Shown piece after piece: positions 45,350 through 54,533 of a stretch of DNA of 64,000 nucleotides (its first letter is position 1; every line of letters starts with the position of its first letter). Made by a program: the position numbers and the translations under genes. The stretch spans positions 124,001-188,000 of the forward strand of contig NZ_PPEK01000002.1 in NCBI RefSeq assembly GCF_002899715.1, written 5' to 3'. Source of the DNA: Enteroscipio rubneri (GTDB taxonomy: Bacteria; Actinomycetota; Coriobacteriia; Coriobacteriales; Eggerthellaceae). The notes below the pieces were generated by a model. It was not told the DNA's origin, did no database searches, and saw only the letters and a program-made list of their open reading frames with translations.

Positions 45350-47233
45350 ATGGCGGGAACCATCAGCGAGGAGGACATCCAGAAGGTTCGCGAGGCATCC
45401 GATCTCGTGGCGGTTATCGGCGAGCGCTCTCCGGTGAAGCAGCGCGGACGCGACTTCTGGTGCTGCTGCCCTTTGCACAACGAGAAGACCCCTTCGTTCA
45501 AGATCGACCCCTCCACGCAGCTGTGGCACTGCTTCGGCTGCGGCGAGGGCGGGGATGTGTTCTCCTTCATCATGAAGACGGAGGACCTGTCGTTTCCCGA
45601 GGCGGTTCGGCGGCTGGCGGATCGAGCGCACATCGACATCGCCGTCGCCGACGGCCGGCCGGGCATCGGCGGCAATCGCAAGGCGCGCCTCAAGGCGGTC
45701 TGCGCCGAGACGGCCGCGTTCTACCATCGCCAGCTTATGCGCGACCCCGGACCCGACGCTTCGTCGGCACGCAGGTACCTGAGCGCGCGCGGTTTGGGCG
45801 GCGACGTGCCGAAAACCTGGCAGCTTGGGTTTGCCCCTGGTCGCGGCCAGCTCGTGCGGCACCTTTCTGCGGCGGGATTCAATGCCGAGGAGATGTCGCA
45901 GGCCAACGTCGCGCTTGTCGGCAAAGGCGACGGCAAGCTGCGCGACCGCTTCTACAACCGCATCATGTTCCCCATCAACGACCCGCAGGGCGAGTGCATC
46001 GCCTTCGGCGGCCGCGTGGTGGGCAAGGGGGAACCGAAGTACCTGAACTCTCAGGAGACGCCGCTGTTCCACAAGTCGCAGGTTCTGTACGGCATGGACA
46101 AGGCGAAAGCCGCCATGGCATCGACGGGCGTGGCCGTGGTGGTGGAGGGCTACACCGACGTGATCGCGCTGCACGAGGCGGGCGTGAAGAACGCCGTGGC
46201 GACGCTCGGCACCGCGCTGACCATGCGCCACATCCGGCTGCTGTCGCGTCATGCTCGGCACCGTATCGTGTACCTGTTCGACGGCGACGAGGCGGGGCAG
46301 CGCGCCGCCGATCGCGCACTCGCGTTCATCGACGATTCCATGACGCCCGAAGCGGGCAAGAGCCGTATCGAGTTGGCTGCCGTTACGCTGCCGGACAACC
46401 TCGACCCGGCCGACTTTGTGGCTCAGCGCGGTGCCGACGAACTGCAGGAGCTCATCGCATGCGCCCAACCGCTGCTGAAGTACGGCATCGAGCGCCGCCT
46501 GGCTCGCCACGACCTCGGACGTGCTGAAGGGCGCGCTGCGGCACTGGTCGATGCGCTACAGGTGCTGGCCCCCATCAAGGACTCCATGCTCGCGCGCGAT
46601 TATGCTGTGCAGATCGCCACGAGCGTGCGGGCTCGCGAGCAGGATGTGATCGACCAGCTGGCGCGCCTCAAGCCTCCTCGCGCGGAGGACGACGGTCCTG
46701 CGGAGGAGCGTTCTGACGGGCCGGCGGCGGATCCGGGATCGGTTGCCGAGGCTGGCGCAGATCTGCCTCGGGCCGAGCTCAACCGGCTCCGCTTCGAGCG
46801 CGAATTGCTGAGCCTTGCGGCTCAGCGCCCCGACCTCGCGCTGCGCCATGCCGATGCGCTGGCGCAGACGCAGTGGCATGGACGGGCGCATGCACTCGTC
46901 GCGCAGAGTTTGCTCGACACGCTTGCGGAGAACCCCGCCGCCCCCGCCGCGCTTGTTGTCACGAGGGCGGCGCAGGCGCTTCCTGCGGCCGCGAGCATCT
47001 TGACCTCGGGATCCATGACCGATGCGGCCGAGCCCGATACATTGGCGGCCTTCCTTGTGGAGGAGCTTGCCATCGGCGATGTCGAAGATGCTGTAGCCGC
47101 GCTGAAGGCCCGGCTCGCCGATCCTGCGCGCATGCCCGCCGACGAGTACGAGATGCTCTACGAGGCCGTGGCCGCCATGCAGAAGGATCTAGGGCGTCGG
47201 CGTCAGAACCACCGGCCGCTCGCTTCCTCGTAA
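45350..47233 (+). CDS. dnaG: DNA primase
   Basis: 627 residues from ATG 45350. The zinc-binding domain (WCCCPLHNEKTPSFKIDPS and WHCFGCGEGGDVFSF), the RNA polymerase-like domain (RFYNRIMFPINDPQGECIAF, then RVVGKGEPKYLNSQETPLF) and the TOPRIM acidic motifs (VVVEGYTDVIALHEAG, YLFDGDEAGQRAADRAL) are in the canonical order. The C-terminal 170 residues are variable and bind helicase in other bacteria. It primes Okazaki fragments. An rpoD gene, common next to dnaG, is not found here. Confidence 0.97.
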   Translation: MAGTISEEDIQKVREASDLVAVIGERSPVKQRGRDFWCCCPLHNEKTPSFKIDPSTQLWHCFGCGEGGDVFSFIMKTEDLSFPEAVRRLADRAHIDIAVADGRPGIGGNRKARLKAVCAETAAFYHRQLMRDPGPDASSARRYLSARGLGGDVPKTWQLGFAPGRGQLVRHLSAAGFNAEEMSQANVALVGKGDGKLRDRFYNRIMFPINDPQGECIAFGGRVVGKGEPKYLNSQETPLFHKSQVLYGMDKAKAAMASTGVAVVVEGYTDVIALHEAGVKNAVATLGTALTMRHIRLLSRHARHRIVYLFDGDEAGQRAADRALAFIDDSMTPEAGKSRIELAAVTLPDNLDPADFVAQRGADELQELIACAQPLLKYGIERRLARHDLGRAEGRAAALVDALQVLAPIKDSMLARDYAVQIATSVRAREQDVIDQLARLKPPRAEDDGPAEERSDGPAADPGSVAEAGADLPRAELNRLRFERELLSLAAQRPDLALRHADALAQTQWHGRAHALVAQSLLDTLAENPAAPAALVVTRAAQALPAAASILTSGSMTDAAEPDTLAAFLVEELAIGDVEDAVAALKARLADPARMPADEYEMLYEAVAAMQKDLGRRRQNHRPLASS

Positions 47234-47280
47234 AAGGCAGCTGCTCGGTCGGGCCGCGGGACGTGCTCGCTTTTTCGACC

Positions 47281-47949
47281 TCAACAGAATTCGATGCGGG
47301 GGAGCGGCACGTCGTGGGCTTCGACGGGCAGATTGTCGAACCTCTGCTCGGCGAACGCTATGCCCATAACGATCGCGTCGTCGCGCAGATTCCCAAGGAA
47401 CCGGTCGTAATTCCCGCCGCCGTATCCAAGGCGGCAGCCGTTGTCGTCGAAGGCGACAAGCGGTACCGCCATCACATCGATGTCGCAGGGGTCGACGGCC
47501 CGCAACGGCGCGAGAGCAGGATCGCATGAGGCGATGGCTTTGGCGGGCGCTGCGATGAACGCCGCCTCGCGCGCGTCGAAGGTCGCCCGGTCCACTTCGA
47601 AGAACGTCATACGAACCCGCGCGGATGTGGCTGACGGACGGGTCGGATCGGGCGCGCCGGCGGCCTCGGCGGCGCGCATCATACAGGGCACGCACACGCG
47701 GCAGCCGCGCTCAAGCGCTTCGTGCACGAAGGTCGCCAGGTCGGGCTCGCTTCCCATGGCGCAGTATACGGCGACGAGCGCACCGGGCCGCAGGGCCTGC
47801 GCGCAGCATGTCGTGAGCCGTGTGCACAGCTCCTCGCTTCGGCGCGCGCGTTCGTCGGGAGGTATGGCGTCGCGCAGGGCGAGCGCGCGGGCGCGGGCGC
47901 CCGCCTTCTTCCGGGTTGCTGCATCCGATGTTTCGGCAGGTCTGTTCAT
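47281..47949 (-). CDS. 5-formyltetrahydrofolate cyclo-ligase
   Basis: 222 residues from ATG 47949. The C-terminal core MAVPLVAFDDNGCRLGYGGGNYDRFL is the diagnostic substrate and phosphate loop. The N-terminal helix with RARALALRDAIPPDERARRSE is typical. It converts 5-formyl-THF to 5,10-methenyl-THF with ATP. The ribosome site is weak, and an in-frame extension exists upstream. It converges with dnaG across 47 bp. Confidence 0.92.
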   Translation of the reverse strand: MNRPAETSDAATRKKAGARARALALRDAIPPDERARRSEELCTRLTTCCAQALRPGALVAVYCAMGSEPDLATFVHEALERGCRVCVPCMMRAAEAAGAPDPTRPSATSARVRMTFFEVDRATFDAREAAFIAAPAKAIASCDPALAPLRAVDPCDIDVMAVPLVAFDDNGCRLGYGGGNYDRFLGNLRDDAIVMGIAFAEQRFDNLPVEAHDVPLPRIEFC

Positions 47950-48137
47950 GTCGGCCAGTATAGCAGCAAGCGGTCTTCGAAACGGCATACGGCGCCGGAT
48001 CCGCACGGCGCACGCGCCGGCTGGACGCGGGGACGCCTCTGTGCGGCACGAGTGCCATGAGCAGCGGAAGGCCCGGGCAGCCCGCCTTGGTCGGCGGTGG
48101 GATATGGTATGCTCTAGCACGACAGAAAGGAGGCGCC

Positions 48138-48566
48138 ATGAGCCCCTTCGTTTGGCTGATCGTTGCCGCGGTTATGGCTGTGGTCGAGATTGCTTCGCTC
48201 AGCCTTATAACCATGTGGTTCGTCGTCGGCGCGCTTGCCGCCTTCGCGGCGAATCTGTGCGCCGTCGATCCCTTCGTTCAGATCGCGGTGTTCTTAGCCG
48301 TGTCGGTGCTGTGCCTGGTCGTGCTGCGGCCCGTCTTCGTGAAATACCGAGACCGCGGCAAGCTCGAAGAGCCCACCGTCGTCGGCCAGGAGGCCGTCGT
48401 GCGAGAGGCTGTCGATAACGACCGCTTCGTCGGCCGCGTTGAGACGGCCGACCACATGACCTGGGCTGCTCGCTCAGCCGATGGGATGCCTATCCCGGCT
48501 GGCGAGAATGTGGTGGTGGTCGGGCAGGAGAGCGTCAAACTCATCGTCGAAAGGAAACCGTCATGA
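48138..48566 (+). CDS. NfeD-family membrane protein
   Basis: 142 residues from ATG 48138 (AAGGAGG). Two or three N-terminal helices (FVWLIVAAVMAVVEIASLSL; VVGALAAFAANLC; AVFLAVSVLCLVVLRPVF) are followed by an OB-fold C-terminal domain with GQEAVVREAVDNDRFVGRVE and MPIPAGENVVVVGQESVKL. NfeD partners SPFH/stomatin proteins in membrane microdomains. The next gene is such a protein, overlapping by 4 bp, which supports a functional pair. Confidence 0.93.
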   Translation: MSPFVWLIVAAVMAVVEIASLSLITMWFVVGALAAFAANLCAVDPFVQIAVFLAVSVLCLVVLRPVFVKYRDRGKLEEPTVVGQEAVVREAVDNDRFVGRVETADHMTWAARSADGMPIPAGENVVVVGQESVKLIVERKPS

Positions 48567-49492
48567 TCTTTCTCATCGTGCTCGTGGTGCTCGTGGTGCT
48601 GTTCAGCGTCACGTGCATCAAGATTGTCCCGCAGGCCGAGGCCGCCGTCGTCGAGCGCCTGGGTTCGTACCTGACCACCTGGAGCAACGGCCTGCATGTG
48701 AAGGTGCCGTTCATTGACCGGGTGCGTCCCTATGTGACCCTCAAGGAGCAGGTGGCCGACTTTCCTCCCCAGCCCGTCATCACGAAGGACAACGTGACCA
48801 TGTCCATCGACTCGGTCGTGTTCTTCAAGATCATGGATCCGAAGCTCTACACCTACGGCGTGGAGAACCCGCTCGTCGCCATAGAGAACCTGGCGGCAAC
48901 CACGCTGCGCAACATCATCGGCGACTTGGAGCTGGATACCACGCTCGTATCGCGCGACACCATCAACGCCAAGATGCGCTCCATCCTGGATGAGGCCACC
49001 GATGCCTGGGGCATCAAGGTGAACCGGGTGGAGGTCAAGAACATTACGCCGCCGGCCGCCATCCAGCAGGCCATGGAGAAGCAGATGAAAGCTGAGCGGG
49101 AGAAGCGCGAGGCCATTCTTCTGGCAGAAGGCGAGAAGCAGTCGGCCATCACCGTGGCCGAGGGCAACAAGCAGGCTCAGATCCTGGCTGCCGAAGCGGA
49201 GAAACAGGCCGTGATCCTGGCCGCCGAGGCCGAGAAGGAGAAGCAGATTCGCGAGGCCGAAGGCGAGGCGTCGGCCATCCTGAACGTGCAGCAGGCTACC
49301 GCCGACGGCATCCGCATGGTGCGCGAGGCCGGCGCCGATTCGGCAGTGCTCACGCTGCAGGCCTTCGAGGCTCTGAAGAGCGTTGCCAACGGACGGGCGA
49401 CGAAGCTCATCATCCCCTCCGAGATCCAGGGCATGGCGGGTTTGGCCGCCAGCCTCAAGGAGATCGTCGTCGACGACGAGCAGGGCAAGTAG
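48563..49492 (+). CDS. SPFH/stomatin-like protein (QmcA type)
   Basis: 309 residues. An N-terminal membrane segment (FLIVLVVLVVLFSVTCIKIV) precedes the SPFH domain (EAAVVERLGSYLTTWSNGLH, PQPVITKDNVTMSIDSVVFF) and a long coiled coil of AE/EK repeats (LLAEGEKQSAITVAEGNKQA). The C-terminus is TLQAFEALKSVANGRATKLI. It is expected to form membrane-bound oligomers. Its ATG overlaps nfeD (ATGA). Confidence 0.94.
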   Translation: MIFLIVLVVLVVLFSVTCIKIVPQAEAAVVERLGSYLTTWSNGLHVKVPFIDRVRPYVTLKEQVADFPPQPVITKDNVTMSIDSVVFFKIMDPKLYTYGVENPLVAIENLAATTLRNIIGDLELDTTLVSRDTINAKMRSILDEATDAWGIKVNRVEVKNITPPAAIQQAMEKQMKAEREKREAILLAEGEKQSAITVAEGNKQAQILAAEAEKQAVILAAEAEKEKQIREAEGEASAILNVQQATADGIRMVREAGADSAVLTLQAFEALKSVANGRATKLIIPSEIQGMAGLAASLKEIVVDDEQGK

Positions 49493-49684
49493 GACGAGCG
49501 ATTGCAGGTGTGCGCGGAAAGCGTCGTGCACGCCTGTACGCCTGCCTTCTGACCTCGCGTTCTATGGAGCTTTTCCGCAGGCCACTGGACAATGTTCACT
49601 CAAGAACGGACAATGGGGCCATGACCGCATCCGCGGCGCGTACGGCGCCGCGTTTCCTTATGAAGAGCGAAGGACGTGCTGAAC

Positions 49685-50230
49685 GTGATCACTATCGTGC
49701 AATCGCCCGATCCGGTGCTGAACACGGTGTGCGAACCGTGTGATCTGGATGATCGAGGCCTCAAGAAGCTGGCCAAGCAGATGGCCAAGGCCATGTATAA
49801 GAACGACGGCTGCGGCATCGCCGCGCCGCAGGTGGGCGTGACCAAGCGCCTCGTGGTTATTGACTGCGACCAGGACGAAACGGGTGCGCAGAACCCCCTC
49901 GTGCTCGTGAACCCTGTACTCGTGTCCACCGAAGGCGATCCGATCGTGCTGGGCGAGGGGTGTCTGTCCTGTCCCGGTATTTCGGTGTCCATTGCCCGCC
50001 CGCCCTTTGCGCGCGTACGCTATTTCGACCTTGATGGAGAAGAATGGGAAGTGGAAGGCGACGGGCTGCTTGGGCGCTGTCTGCAGCACGAGCTTGACCA
50101 TCTCGACGGCATCACCATGTTCGAGCGGTGCGACCCCGTGACGCGTCTGCAGGCGCTGCGCGACTACGAGGTGGCGCTTGCGGCTGGGGCGCGCCCCGGC
50201 GAGACGTCGCTCGATCCGCAGGTGCGCTGA
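49685..50230 (+). CDS. def: Peptide deformylase
   Basis: About 181 residues. The three family motifs are intact: GCGIAAPQVG (motif I), EGCLSCPG (motif II with the metal cysteine) and LQHELDHLDG (motif III, H-E-x-x-D/H). It removes the formyl group from nascent proteins. GTG 49685 is chosen because AAGGA lies 10 bp before it; GTG 49676 is in frame but only 1 bp after that site. It is next to fmt and rsmB, a common order. Confidence 0.95.
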   Translation: MITIVQSPDPVLNTVCEPCDLDDRGLKKLAKQMAKAMYKNDGCGIAAPQVGVTKRLVVIDCDQDETGAQNPLVLVNPVLVSTEGDPIVLGEGCLSCPGISVSIARPPFARVRYFDLDGEEWEVEGDGLLGRCLQHELDHLDGITMFERCDPVTRLQALRDYEVALAAGARPGETSLDPQVR

Positions 50231-50232
50231 TC

Positions 50233-51186
50233 ATGCGCGTCGTGTTCATGGGCACGCCTGCGTTCGCCGCTGCGATTCTAGACAATCTCGTGCAGCAGCA
50301 CGAGGTTGTGGCTGTTTACACGCGTCCCGACGCGGTGCGCGGCCGCGGCAGGCGTCTGGCGCCTTCGCCGGTAAAGGAAGCGGCTCTCCGCTATGGGATC
50401 GAAGTCCGCGCGCCGCGCACGCTGCGCGCTGCCGACGTTCAATGCGAGCTGGCCGCGCTTGAGCCGGACGTCATCTGCGTGGCCGCCTACGGCGCCATCC
50501 TGCCACCCGAGGTGCTGGCTATTCCCACGTACGGTTGCTTGAACGTACACGCATCCCTGCTGCCCCGTTGGCGCGGAGCCGCTCCTATCGAACGCGCCGT
50601 TCTCGCAGGAGACGAGGCAACCGGCGTGTGCATCATGCGCATGGAGGAAGGTCTCGATACGGGAGCGTACTGCGTTTGCCGCAAAGCCGACGTTGCCAAT
50701 AAGAGCGCGGGGGAGTTGACTGATGAGCTGGCTGATCTCGGATCGCATGCGCTGTTGACGGCGCTCGTCCATGTGGAGCGAGGGGCGGCCGACTGGAAGG
50801 AACAGGACGAGACGCAGGCGACCTACGCCTCCAAGATCGAGAAAGGGGAGCTCGATCTGCACCCTGGCGATGGGGCGGCTGTGCTGGTCCGCAAAGTACG
50901 CGCCTCGAGCGAGGCGCACCCGGCGCGCGCCGTCGTCGCGGGGCGCGCGGTGACCGTGCGGACTCTGAGCGAACCAGGAGACGAGGAAGGCCGCCGGGTT
51001 GCCGCTGGCATGGAACCGGGGGAGGTGCGCTTCGCTGCGAGGCGGTTGCTGCTGGGCGCCTCGGACGGTGCCGTGGAGGTCCTGTCTCTCAAACCGGATG
51101 GCAAGCAGGAGATGGACGCGAAGGCGTTTGCGGCTGGCATACAGGGCATCAAGACCGGCTCGACGTGGGAGGGCCTCCATGGCTGA
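50233..51186 (+). CDS. fmt: Methionyl-tRNA formyltransferase
   Basis: 317 residues from ATG 50233. MRVVFMGTPAFAAAILDNLV is the usual start, and LNVHASLLPRWRGAAPIERA holds the catalytic asparagine and histidine with the SLLP motif. A C-terminal OB domain (ARAVVAGRAVTVRTLSEPGD onward) is present. It lies 2 bp after def and overlaps rsmB by 8 bp, so def-fmt-rsmB are probably one unit. Confidence 0.96.
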   Translation: MRVVFMGTPAFAAAILDNLVQQHEVVAVYTRPDAVRGRGRRLAPSPVKEAALRYGIEVRAPRTLRAADVQCELAALEPDVICVAAYGAILPPEVLAIPTYGCLNVHASLLPRWRGAAPIERAVLAGDEATGVCIMRMEEGLDTGAYCVCRKADVANKSAGELTDELADLGSHALLTALVHVERGAADWKEQDETQATYASKIEKGELDLHPGDGAAVLVRKVRASSEAHPARAVVAGRAVTVRTLSEPGDEEGRRVAAGMEPGEVRFAARRLLLGASDGAVEVLSLKPDGKQEMDAKAFAAGIQGIKTGSTWEGLHG

Positions 51187-52645
51187 TCACCGCGATGCCT
51201 CTCGCGCAGACGCGCCCCGCGCATCGCGCCCCCGTGGCGGCCGGCCCTCGAAAAGCCCGCAGGACGCGCAACGCGCGCCTCGTTCCGCCATGCACTCGAA
51301 GGTGAGTCCGGCGCGCCTCGCGGCGCTCGAAGCGGTGCGCCTGGTGCGCGAACGCGATGCATTCGCGCAGGATATTATTGCGAAGCGCATCGATTCTTCC
51401 GATCTTGAGCCCGAGGATCGTGCGTTCGCCACGAAGCTTGTGCTGGGAGCGGTGAGCGCGCAAGGGACTCTCGACGAGATCGTCGACCGAGCGCTGCGAA
51501 GTCCGTCAGACGTGCAGCCCGACGTGCGCGATGCCCTGCGCCTGGGAGCCTATGAAATCGTATTCCTCGACAAGTCGCCCCATGCGGCTGTCGATCAAGG
51601 CGTCGAGCTCGTGCGCTCGATTGCGCCGCGAGCGGCGGGTCTCGCCAATGCAGTGCTGCGCAAGATCGTCATGCTGAAGGCGTCGTTTCCCTTCGGCGAT
51701 CCCGCGCGCGATTCAGAGGCGCTCGCGCGCCTGCATGCGTTTCCTGCATGGTTGACGCGCAGACTTGTCGCCGATCTCGGCCTTGAGGACGCCCTTGCCT
51801 TCATGCGGGCCTCGAACCAGCCCGCACCGTTGTTTGTGGCCGTGAACGCCGTGAAGACGTGCGACGAAGATGTGCTGGCAGTCTTTGAAAAAGCTGGAGA
51901 AGGCATCGAGCCTGCCAGCATCGGCGAGGTGAGCGTGCCGGGCTGCTATCTCGTGTCCGACGGCCGTTCGCTGCTCGTGCCAGAGCTTCGACGGCTGCTC
52001 GCGCAGGGCAGGCTGCTCGTGTCGGACGCCGCTTCCCAGCTCGTGGCTTCCTCGGTGCTGCCGGAGATAAAGCCTGGCTCGTTTTTGGAGATCGGAGCCG
52101 GCCGCGCCACGAAGACGATTCTGCTTCAAAGCGACGCCTGTCGCACGTACGGCGCTCAGATAGAGCGGTATGCGACGCTGGATAACCACGAATTCAAGAC
52201 GAGGATCCTGCTCGATCGCGTTGCGCAGTACGATGTTCGGGTATCCGAGGCGCTGACGGGAAACGCACTCAATTTGGGAGCGGTCGTGGGCGAGAGGCTC
52301 TTCGATGCCGTATTCGTCGATGCGCCCTGCTCGGGCTTGGGCACGCTGCGCCGCCATCCCGAGATCCGTTGGCGTTTGAAGCCCGAGTCCATCGCTTCGT
52401 TCGCCCGCACGCAGCTCGCGCTGCTTGAAGAGGCTGCTGGGCATGTCGCACGCGGCGGCATACTGGCCTACGCCACGTGCACGGTGACGAACGAGGAGAA
52501 CAGCGGCGTGGTGCAGTCGTTCCTTTCGAGCGAAGCGGGTGCGAGGTTCAAGCTTGTTCCTATCGCAGGCCGCTCGTGCGTGGCGACGCGGCTGCTCGCC
52601 GGATCCTCGGACGCCCATTTCGCAGTTCGATTCATTCGCACGTAG
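51179..52645 (+). CDS. rsmB: 16S rRNA (cytosine-967-C5)-methyltransferase RsmB
   Basis: 488 residues from ATG 51179, including a basic Arg/Ser-rich leader of about 40 residues that looks unstructured. An N-terminal NusB-like domain (LAALEAVRLVRERDAFAQDI; LRLGAYEIVFLDKSPHAAVD) precedes the SAM methyltransferase core: LEIGAGRATKTILLQS, VFVDAPCSGLGTLRRHPEIRW and LAYATCTVTNEENSGVV. The two catalytic cysteines of m5C methyltransferases are in DAPCSG and ATCT. The leader and the first motif (IGAGRATK rather than AAPGGKT) are unusual for RsmB. Confidence 0.93.
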   Translation: MADHRDASRADAPRASRPRGGRPSKSPQDAQRAPRSAMHSKVSPARLAALEAVRLVRERDAFAQDIIAKRIDSSDLEPEDRAFATKLVLGAVSAQGTLDEIVDRALRSPSDVQPDVRDALRLGAYEIVFLDKSPHAAVDQGVELVRSIAPRAAGLANAVLRKIVMLKASFPFGDPARDSEALARLHAFPAWLTRRLVADLGLEDALAFMRASNQPAPLFVAVNAVKTCDEDVLAVFEKAGEGIEPASIGEVSVPGCYLVSDGRSLLVPELRRLLAQGRLLVSDAASQLVASSVLPEIKPGSFLEIGAGRATKTILLQSDACRTYGAQIERYATLDNHEFKTRILLDRVAQYDVRVSEALTGNALNLGAVVGERLFDAVFVDAPCSGLGTLRRHPEIRWRLKPESIASFARTQLALLEEAAGHVARGGILAYATCTVTNEENSGVVQSFLSSEAGARFKLVPIAGRSCVATRLLAGSSDAHFAVRFIRT

Positions 52646-52701
52646 CGACGTGGTAGAATCGCCGCGATGTGAGGACGGTAAACCCCGAAGGAAGGAGCCC
52701 C

Positions 52702-53673
52702 ATGCACCCCGCGCGTCTTCTGGATATGCTCGCCGTCGCTGAGAAAGCGGCCATCGCTTCGGCAAACTGGATCGGGAGAGGCGATAAGACGGCGGCAGAT
52801 CAAGCGGCCACGACAGCTATGCGCGACGCCTTCAACGACCTTGATATATGCGGGCGGATCGTCATCGGCGAAGGCGAGCGCGACGAGGCTCCCATGCTCT
52901 TCATCGGCGAGGAGCTGGGGCTTGGCGGGGAAGAACTTGATATTGCGGTCGATCCCCTCGAGGGCACGAATCTGTGCGCGTTCGGCAAGCCCAACGCGCT
53001 CACGACCGTTGCGGTGGCGCCACGAGGAACGCTGTTGTACGCGCCCGACACCTACATGGACAAGATCGCCGCCGGGCCCGCCTGTACGGGCGTAGTCGGT
53101 ATTGACAAGGCGCCGGCCGAGAACGTGGCCGCCGTTGCCAGAACGCTCGGCAAGTCCGTGGAAGACGTGGTCGTATGCATTCTCGATCGCCCGCGCCATC
53201 AAGATCTGATAGCCGCCGTGCGCGCAGCCGGCGCGCGCATACGCCTCATAGACGACGGAGACGTATTCGGAGCCATCGCGACGGCGGTGCCGGGGACGGG
53301 CATTGATCTGTACCTTGGTTCGGGCGGCGCTCCCGAGGGAGTGCTTGCCTGTACGGGCCTCAAAGCCATCGGCGGCGTGTTCGAAGGGCGTTTGCGCTTC
53401 GACCTGGACGAGGACGGCGAGGAGAAGCGCTGTCGGGCCGAGCAGACGGCCGAGGTGGACCTTGACGGCGTGCTGACCATGGATATGCTTGTGCGATCTG
53501 ACGATGCGGCCTTCGTCGCGTGCGGCGTGACTGACGGCGAAATGGTTTCTGGGGTGACGAGGGCTGACGGTTCGATCGTCACCGAGTGCGTTCTCATGAA
53601 TGCAGCTGATCGGACTGTGCGTTTTGTCAAGACGTGCCATCGCGGAGAAACCGGCGCGGTACGATTCAGGTAG
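52702..53673 (+). CDS. glpX: Class II fructose-1,6-bisphosphatase
   Basis: 323 residues from ATG 52702 (GAAGGAG). AANWIGRGDKTAADQAATTA-like start, IVIGEGERDEAPMLFIGEEL, AVDPLEGTNLCAFGKPNALT and DRPRHQDLIAAVRAAGAR are the conserved GlpX blocks with metal-binding aspartates and glutamates. It hydrolyses fructose 1,6-bisphosphate for gluconeogenesis. Together with the glycolytic operon it implies sugar synthesis from 2- and 3-carbon acids. An -10-like TAGAAT lies in the 56-bp gap before it. Confidence 0.95.
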   Translation: MHPARLLDMLAVAEKAAIASANWIGRGDKTAADQAATTAMRDAFNDLDICGRIVIGEGERDEAPMLFIGEELGLGGEELDIAVDPLEGTNLCAFGKPNALTTVAVAPRGTLLYAPDTYMDKIAAGPACTGVVGIDKAPAENVAAVARTLGKSVEDVVVCILDRPRHQDLIAAVRAAGARIRLIDDGDVFGAIATAVPGTGIDLYLGSGGAPEGVLACTGLKAIGGVFEGRLRFDLDEDGEEKRCRAEQTAEVDLDGVLTMDMLVRSDDAAFVACGVTDGEMVSGVTRADGSIVTECVLMNAADRTVRFVKTCHRGETGAVRFR

Positions 53674-53766
53674 CCGCGAGCGGAACCGCCGCTCGCGGAG
53701 AGTGCGGGTATTTTCTCCAAAAACGCTCGAATGGGAGCAGTTTGCTATACAATAGGAGCGTTTTTT
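53674..53766 (+). terminator. Two hairpins after glpX, the second with a T-run
   Basis: CCGCGAGCGG (53674-53683) pairs with CCGCTCGCGG (53689-53698). Further on, AAAAACGCTC (53719-53728) pairs with GAGCGTTTTT (53756-53765), ending in T6. The second looks like a terminator with a long loop that also contains TATACAAT (53746-53753), a possible -10 for the XRE-cupin gene. Confidence 0.55.
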
Positions 53767-53826
53767 CACCAGGAGGCGCCTGAGCATCGGTGTCTTCGCG
53801 AGCTATGAGAAGGAGGTCCAGCGACT

Positions 53827-54411
53827 GTGGAGCCGAACATCAAAGAGGTGGCGGGGCGCATTCGGGCGCTGCGCGAGGACCTCGACATCACCATGCAGGA
53901 AATGGCCAACGCCACGGGGCGGTCCGTTTCTGAATACGCCGCTCAGGAGTCGGGCGAGCAGGATCTGTCGTTCACGTTTTTATACAAATGCGCCGACCGT
54001 TTGGGCGTTGACGTCATCGAGCTTCTGACCGGCGAGAATCCGCATCTGTCGGGATACTCGCTCACACGTGCCGCCGATGGTCTGTCCATCAAGCGCCGTG
54101 CGGGCTTCGAGTACCTGCATAAGGCCCCGCACTTCAAGAACAAGCTTGCCGAGCCGTTTCTGGTCACGGCTCCGTTTTTGGAGGAAGAGCAGAACGAGCC
54201 CATTCACCTGTCCTACCATGTGGGCCAGGAGCTCGACTTCATCATCTCCGGCAAGATGCGCTTCGCCTACGAGGATCATATCGAAGAGCTCGAGGCGGGA
54301 GATCTGCTCATGTACGATTCGGGCCGCGGTCACGGCATGATTGCAACGGGCGGCGAGCCGTGCACGTTTCTCGCCATCGTCATGAAGCCCCATGGAGAGA
54401 CGATTATCTAG
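53827..54411 (+). CDS. XRE-cupin transcriptional regulator 1
   Basis: 194 residues from GTG 53827 (AAGGAGG before it). An XRE helix-turn-helix (GRIRALREDLDITMQEMANA, then SVSEYAAQESGEQDLSFTFL) is followed by a cupin sensor domain (HLSYHVGQELDFIISGKMRF, DLLMYDSGRGHGMIATGGEP). Cupin-linked XRE regulators respond to small organic ligands. It directly precedes an acyl-CoA synthetase gene. A second XRE-cupin/synthetase pair follows at 59.9 kb. Confidence 0.93.
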   Translation: MEPNIKEVAGRIRALREDLDITMQEMANATGRSVSEYAAQESGEQDLSFTFLYKCADRLGVDVIELLTGENPHLSGYSLTRAADGLSIKRRAGFEYLHKAPHFKNKLAEPFLVTAPFLEEEQNEPIHLSYHVGQELDFIISGKMRFAYEDHIEELEAGDLLMYDSGRGHGMIATGGEPCTFLAIVMKPHGETII

Positions 54412-54533
54412 GCGCTGCCGCCGTTTCCGTTCCGCAGGTGCGCAACGGGCCTTCGGTTAGCGCCGTATACCGTATCGTTTTATCCGTCCAGCGGCCGTGC
54501 TGCCGCATCGCATATCAGAGGGAAGAAACCAAT

